A stretch of DNA of 20,946 bases, taken from a virus. Where the stretch lies: positions 1-20,946 of IMG/VR virus record IMGVR_UViG_3300042860_001776; one strand, written 5' to 3'. Positions 18,117 through 20,946 of this stretch are shown here, piece by piece (the stretch's first letter is position 1; every line of letters starts with the position of its first letter). The notes below the pieces were generated by a model. It made no database searches. It was not told the DNA's origin and saw only the letters and a list, made by a program, of their open reading frames with translations. The position numbers were made by a program, and so were the translations under genes.

Positions 18117-18440
18117 TTAGTTTCCGCTGCCCGCTTGAATGACTGCGAACGAGGTAACGCCCGTGCCGGTTTGCACAACACGAATGGCCGTGACCGGGAA
18201 CGAGTAGGTGCCGGTTGCAGACACGAGCTTGCTCGTCAGGTCCGGATGCGGAACCCAATCTGCGGTGGATGCAGACCACCCAGGCGCGTAAATGTCGTCA
18301 TACGTGGCCTGCACGGTGTACGTGGGCGCGCCAGAGACAACCACCGCACGCACCGACACATTGAACGGCGAGATGAGGGTGTCCATCACCACGGGCGTCG
18401 AGTCCGCCGCATTGGTGACCGAGAAATAAACTGGGGTCAT
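18117..18440 (-). CDS. Small beta-rich virion-module protein
   Basis: A 107-residue protein starting MTPVYFSVTNAADSTPVVMD. It consists of alternating beta strands with SPFNVSVRAVVVSGAPTYTV and a C-terminal SFPVTAIRVVQTGTGVTSFA, with no cysteine, membrane segment or enzyme motif. The AGGAGC Shine-Dalgarno is well placed before the ATG. It is the first gene after the terminator at about 18470, so it begins the fibre block, although no promoter could be recognised. I recall similar short ISPFNVSV...TVQ.T.DD proteins in phage head/fibre regions, probably a small beta-sandwich virion component. The specific role is unknown. Confidence 0.78.
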   Translation of the reverse strand: MTPVYFSVTNAADSTPVVMDTLISPFNVSVRAVVVSGAPTYTVQATYDDIYAPGWSASTADWVPHPDLTSKLVSATGTYSFPVTAIRVVQTGTGVTSFAVIQAGSGN

Positions 18441-18461
18441 CGATTGCTCCTGGTTAAATGA

Positions 18462-18490
18462 CTAAAAAGGCGGGGGTTGCCCCCCGCACA
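18462..18490 (-). terminator. Strong intrinsic terminator (usable from both strands)
   Basis: GCGGGGG (18470-18476) pairs with CCCCCGC (18481-18487) around a 4-base loop, a 7-bp G+C stem. On the minus strand it is followed by CTTTTTAG; on the plus strand ACATTTTTAG follows. It lies 7 bases past the TAA of the Ala/Thr-rich virion gene, so it ends that unit and separates it from the fibre block. Confidence 0.85.
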
Positions 18491-18493
18491 TTT

Positions 18494-18946
18494 TTAGCTG
18501 TTGGTGTAACCAGAGCCGTACGGGATGATCGTGCCGTCGGGGTTACGCGCCGTGTACACGACACTCAGAACGCCAACAGCACCGGCGCCGGCCGTCCAAG
18601 AGACGGTCACGTCGGCGGCGCCGACGTTGGCAGCTTCCGTAGCCGCGGCCGTGGTCGTAGCGGGCGTCAGCGCGCGAATGCCGGCGCCGTCGCTCAACGT
18701 GCCGACAACCACGCTATCACACGTCACGTTAGGCGTGGCGGGAGACGTAGCAGCGGTCGTGCCATAGAACGTGGCATCCATGAGGATCGAGCCGGCAGGG
18801 ATCACGATCGTCGTGGCCGTGCCGCCGGCAACGGCAGCTTGGCGCGACAGAACGGCTGCGCCAGTTGCGTCAGCAGACGAGCCACCCGCATTGGTCAGGG
18901 TTTGGCGCGGTCCGATTCGCAGGGGAGGGGTAAAGGTACTAGACAT
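18494..18946 (-). CDS. Small Ala/Thr-rich virion protein (possible decoration protein)
   Basis: A 150-residue protein from the ATG at 18946, which has an AGGAA Shine-Dalgarno; a 10-residue upstream extension has none. It is rich in Ala, Thr, Gly and Val. Features are GGTATTIVIPAGSILMDATF (about 41-60), ADVTVSWTAGAGAVGVLSVV (about 115-134) and the end GTIIPYGSGYTNS. The predicted fold is a compact beta-sandwich. It has its own terminator 7 bases after the stop and lies close to the capsid gene, from which it is separated by an HNH gene. That suits an abundant head-decoration or stabilisation protein, though the family is not certain. There is no membrane segment or cysteine motif apart from one Cys near 83. 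Confidence 0.78.
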   Translation of the reverse strand: MSSTFTPPLRIGPRQTLTNAGGSSADATGAAVLSRQAAVAGGTATTIVIPAGSILMDATFYGTTAATSPATPNVTCDSVVVGTLSDGAGIRALTPATTTAAATEAANVGAADVTVSWTAGAGAVGVLSVVYTARNPDGTIIPYGSGYTNS

Positions 18947-19044
18947 TTCAATTTCCTTGCTAAGAGGATGCCCCAAAGGTCACTTAGCTGTCTGCCAGGA
19001 AGATGAAAGGCAGTCGCAGAGGGGCGGATTCTTCCTATTACTAC

Positions 19045-19539
19045 TTATGCACAAAGGTTAGGCATTTCGGCCCAGGAATTGCTTTTGCGGACGTTTTCCG
19101 CGCCAGGGATTACCTGGAGATTGGTCGGCACATGCAGCCCCGAAACAGTCTTACCCTGCAACGGGATGATGTGGTCAACGTGCCAGGGGAACCCAAACAT
19201 CTGTGTCCTCAGTGCCGCCAGTTCGTAGGCCTGCTCCATCATCCACAGATCGTCGTCAGTCAGCCACGCCGGCGTGCGCATGAGCTTTGCGGCTTGTCGT
19301 CTTCGGGTTCTCGCCAAACGCTTGTGTGGGTTGTCTTTGTTAAACCGGTTTAATCGTTCAAGATCGGCTTTTTTAACGTGGGGTTGTTGACTCCACGTTC
19401 TTTTTGTAAGAAGTAGGCATTCACAACAAGTGCGGTTGCTAAGTCGCCTTTCTGCAACGTGGCCGTGCTTGCATGGCTCGCCCGTGAAGTACCGCGGAAG
19501 ATTTTGATCAATTGCCTGTTGGCGTGAGATTATTTGCAT
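19045..19539 (-). CDS. Free-standing HNH endonuclease
   Basis: A 164-residue protein from the ATG at 19539; a TTG six codons earlier falls in the terminator T-tract. The N-terminal module RYFTGEPCKHGHVAER (16-31) followed by C38, C39 and C41 is one I recall in phage HNH proteins, with cysteines and histidine probably holding zinc. A basic linker rich in Arg and Lys (72-88) follows. The catalytic HNH motif is WHVDHIIPLQGKTVSGLHVP (119-138), with His120, Asp122, His123 and Asn140 before LQVIPGAENVRKSN. It would nick or cut DNA, probably as a homing endonuclease. It is inserted between two head genes and preceded by a terminator, with no clear Shine-Dalgarno, which suggests low or separate expression. 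Confidence 0.9.
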   Translation of the reverse strand: MQIISRQQAIDQNLPRYFTGEPCKHGHVAERRLSNRTCCECLLLTKRTWSQQPHVKKADLERLNRFNKDNPHKRLARTRRRQAAKLMRTPAWLTDDDLWMMEQAYELAALRTQMFGFPWHVDHIIPLQGKTVSGLHVPTNLQVIPGAENVRKSNSWAEMPNLCA

Positions 19540-19550
19540 GTGTATCAGTA

Positions 19551-19589
19551 TAAACAAAAACCCCCCTGGTTGTTAACTCCAGGGGGGTT
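19551..19589 (-). terminator. Strong intrinsic terminator after the major capsid gene
   Basis: CCCCCCTGG (19561-19569) pairs perfectly with CCAGGGGGG (19579-19587), extended by two A-T pairs to an 11-bp stem with a 9-base loop. On the minus strand it is followed by TTTTTGTTTATA. It lies 24 bases after the capsid stop and just before the HNH gene, so it closes the capsid transcript. On the plus strand the tail is weak (TTATTTG). Confidence 0.92.
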
Positions 19590-19612
19590 ATTTGCTCTAC
19601 AGTGGGGAGTGG

Positions 19613-20530
19613 TTACACGCCCGCGGTACCATAGATGTTGCGGGCGTCGTGCCAGCCCGTGGCGTACCGCTCGGTGGCCTTGTAGCGCATCGAGTCAGTC
19701 TCAAAGTCCCCTTCCATAGATTTCTCCATAGGACGACGCATCACGAGCATCAGACCGTTCTCCGCATCGGTCTGCACCCACCATGCCTTACTGGACGACA
19801 GACGGGTCACCACGTGGGTGCCCTTCGGCAGCATACCAGTAGACTTGATCGGGTTCAGATCGTTGTCGGCGGTGCCGCTACGCAGAACCGACTTCAGGAT
19901 CACCTCAGCCTGGAATTCCAGGGCAGGAGGCACCACCAACTGCTCCGCACGCAGACGGATACGCTTGCCGTTGTTGTCGATCGCGCCGCGGATCTGGATC
20001 AGGATCTGCTCCACGGACGTTTGCGACAAGTTGGCGGCAGTCGTCAGTTGGTTGCTGTACGTCAGACCGTTAGCCACGGGGTGAGCCGTGTTAACGAGCG
20101 TCACGCCGTCGCCACCCACGTAACCGGGGGTGAACGCGAAGTTCAGCAAGTTGGCGCACAGGGTTTCCTTGGTCTCAATCATGGACTGAGCAAGGTGCTT
20201 GGCGAAGGTGCTGCCGATACGGATGTGATCACCGTCTTCCATCAGAACCTTGGTCAGGGCATAAGCCAGACCATAGATTTGATAGATGAATCGGGTGATG
20301 TACAACGTACCGCCCTGGTCATAAGAGACCGGGGTGCCGTCAGGCATGGCCGGAGCGGCATTCATACCAAACAGCATCACTTCTTCGTGATAGTTACGGG
20401 GGATGCCTTGGATCTGCTCGACGAATCCTTTCCATTCATCGTCGCGCTGCTCGTAGACACCATCAAAGACTTCGTTGATAATCGGTTCGACTACCGCACG
20501 AAAGTCAGTACTGCGCATCGGGGCTGCCAT
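19613..20530 (-). CDS. Major capsid protein (Mu gpT-like, HK97-type fold expected)
   Basis: A 305-residue protein starting MAAPMRSTDFRAVVEPIINE. The block EVFDGVYEQRDDEWKGFVEQ (about 20-39), the middle LLNFAFTPGYVGGDGVTLVN followed by TAHP (about 128-151), and the end RYATGWHDARNIYG resemble Mu gpT-type major head subunits, where the mid-protein DG..L....HP motif is characteristic. The length is typical for the family. It should form the icosahedral shell; no cleaved N-terminal delta domain is apparent. A near-consensus Shine-Dalgarno (AAAGGAGT) sits five bases before the ATG, and a strong terminator follows, both consistent with very high expression. Family membership is from recalled pattern; the capsid role is well supported by the context. 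Confidence 0.88.
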   Translation of the reverse strand: MAAPMRSTDFRAVVEPIINEVFDGVYEQRDDEWKGFVEQIQGIPRNYHEEVMLFGMNAAPAMPDGTPVSYDQGGTLYITRFIYQIYGLAYALTKVLMEDGDHIRIGSTFAKHLAQSMIETKETLCANLLNFAFTPGYVGGDGVTLVNTAHPVANGLTYSNQLTTAANLSQTSVEQILIQIRGAIDNNGKRIRLRAEQLVVPPALEFQAEVILKSVLRSGTADNDLNPIKSTGMLPKGTHVVTRLSSSKAWWVQTDAENGLMLVMRRPMEKSMEGDFETDSMRYKATERYATGWHDARNIYGTAGV

Positions 20531-20535
20531 ATGCT

Positions 20536-20544
20536 ACTCCTTTC
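20536..20544 (-). promoter_or_regulatory. Near-consensus ribosome binding site of the capsid gene
   Basis: On the minus strand GAAAGGAGT lies 5 bases before the ATG at 20530. It is the best Shine-Dalgarno match I see in the window and fixes that start codon. Confidence 0.85.
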
Positions 20545-20547
20545 GTA

Positions 20548-20946
20548 TTAGATGAGAACCGTCGGGTAGACGAACTGGTGGTTAGCGATCTGAACCTGGA
20601 CGATGGTTTTAGCATCACCCCAAGCATTCAGTTCGCCGGTCGGATAGGCCACTTCACGGCCCAGGCCAACAACGCGCACTTGGCCCTGAGCGCCCGAAGC
20701 CTGCGAAGCGGCTGCGAGACCCATGGTCGAGAAACCCGCGCCGCCAACACCAATCGAGGTGCCGGAAGCAGGCGTGTAACCCGCGGTCGTGTCGAAGTTG
20801 TACTGGAAACCCATCTTGGCCGTCGTCACAGAGCCGTTGGCCTGTGCTTCGTACACAATCACCGGATCCGTCCAGATCCAGAAAACGATCTGGGTGGAGG
20901 CGGCGAGCGTTTCGTACGAGGCCCACTTGGCGACGGAGCGACGACC
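20548..20946 (-). CDS. C-terminal part of a small virion protein upstream of the capsid gene
   Basis: The frame is open from the window edge to the TAA at 20548, giving 132 residues. It has no defensible start inside the window: the GTG at 20862 is internal, and the frame reads on upstream through SVAKWASYETLAASTQIVFW. The visible part is rich in Gly and Ala, with GTSIGVGGAGFSTMGLAAAS, then VRVVGLGREVAYPTGELNAW and GDAKTIVQVQIANHQFVYPT near the end. It looks like a compact beta-rich protein. Its place 17 bases before the capsid gene suggests a head protein, such as a decoration protein, rather than the protease or scaffold, whose motifs are absent. The family is not securely recognised. Confidence 0.78.
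   Translation of the reverse strand, partial: GRRSVAKWASYETLAASTQIVFWIWTDPVIVYEAQANGSVTTAKMGFQYNFDTTAGYTPASGTSIGVGGAGFSTMGLAAASQASGAQGQVRVVGLGREVAYPTGELNAWGDAKTIVQVQIANHQFVYPTVLI

Noticed and set aside
18947-19044. Promoter upstream of the Ala/Thr-rich virion gene
   Set aside because: No pair of -35 and -10 like hexamers at suitable spacing was found. A 5-bp inverted repeat here is too weak to call.
19592-20551. 319-residue plus-strand open frame
   Set aside because: Antisense to the capsid gene and rich in His, Arg and Gln. The minus-strand frame has a near-consensus ribosome binding site and a recognisable capsid pattern.

Overview
The window is part of the late (virion and lysis) region of a tailed double-stranded DNA phage or prophage. 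All 24 genes lie on the minus strand, so transcription runs from high to low coordinates. They are packed tightly: most junctions are overlaps, zero-gap joins or gaps of under 25 bases, and no stretch of 300 bases lacks a gene. A Mu gpT-like capsid protein, gp4-type adaptors and a gp10/gp12-type nozzle are present, with no sheath, tape measure or tail-chaperone frameshift. This suggests a short-tailed (podovirus-like) phage. The soluble GH24 lysozyme with a 3TM holin suggests a Gram-negative host. The host genus cannot be read from the window.

Layout in transcription order. (1) 20946-18494, head: the C-terminal part of a small virion protein, the major capsid protein, a strong terminator, a free-standing HNH endonuclease, and a small Ala/Thr-rich virion protein followed by a second strong terminator. 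(2) 18440-7727, fibre and host-recognition block: two small proteins (one beta-rich, one with a degenerate zinc ribbon), a collagen-like fibre with two Gly-X-Y blocks, a 60-residue protein, a 1,321-residue repeat-rich fibre, a family 2 glycosyltransferase with a TPR-like tail, a short fibre-type protein, and an 857-residue protein with propeller-type repeats and a lyase-like C-terminal domain. (3) 7727-6246, lysis: two small membrane/coiled-coil proteins, a 3TM-type holin and a GH24 endolysin. (4) 6176-1, neck and tail: a Lys/Gly-Gly protein, a 56-residue basic protein, two adaptor-type proteins (the first with a discoidin-like insert), a beta-rich tail protein, a nozzle protein, an 84-residue protein and the start of another gene.

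The genes form one assembly programme: capsid, fibres that bind and perhaps degrade host surface glycans, lysis, and the connector that closes the head and forms the tail. The most unusual points are a glycosyltransferase placed among Thr-rich fibres (one a BclA-like Gly-X-Thr collagen), a discoidin-like domain inside an adaptor, a roughly 200-residue repeat ladder in the giant fibre, and a capsid gene closed by a terminator with a homing-type endonuclease starting at its T-tract. Family names come from recalled sequence patterns, not database searches.
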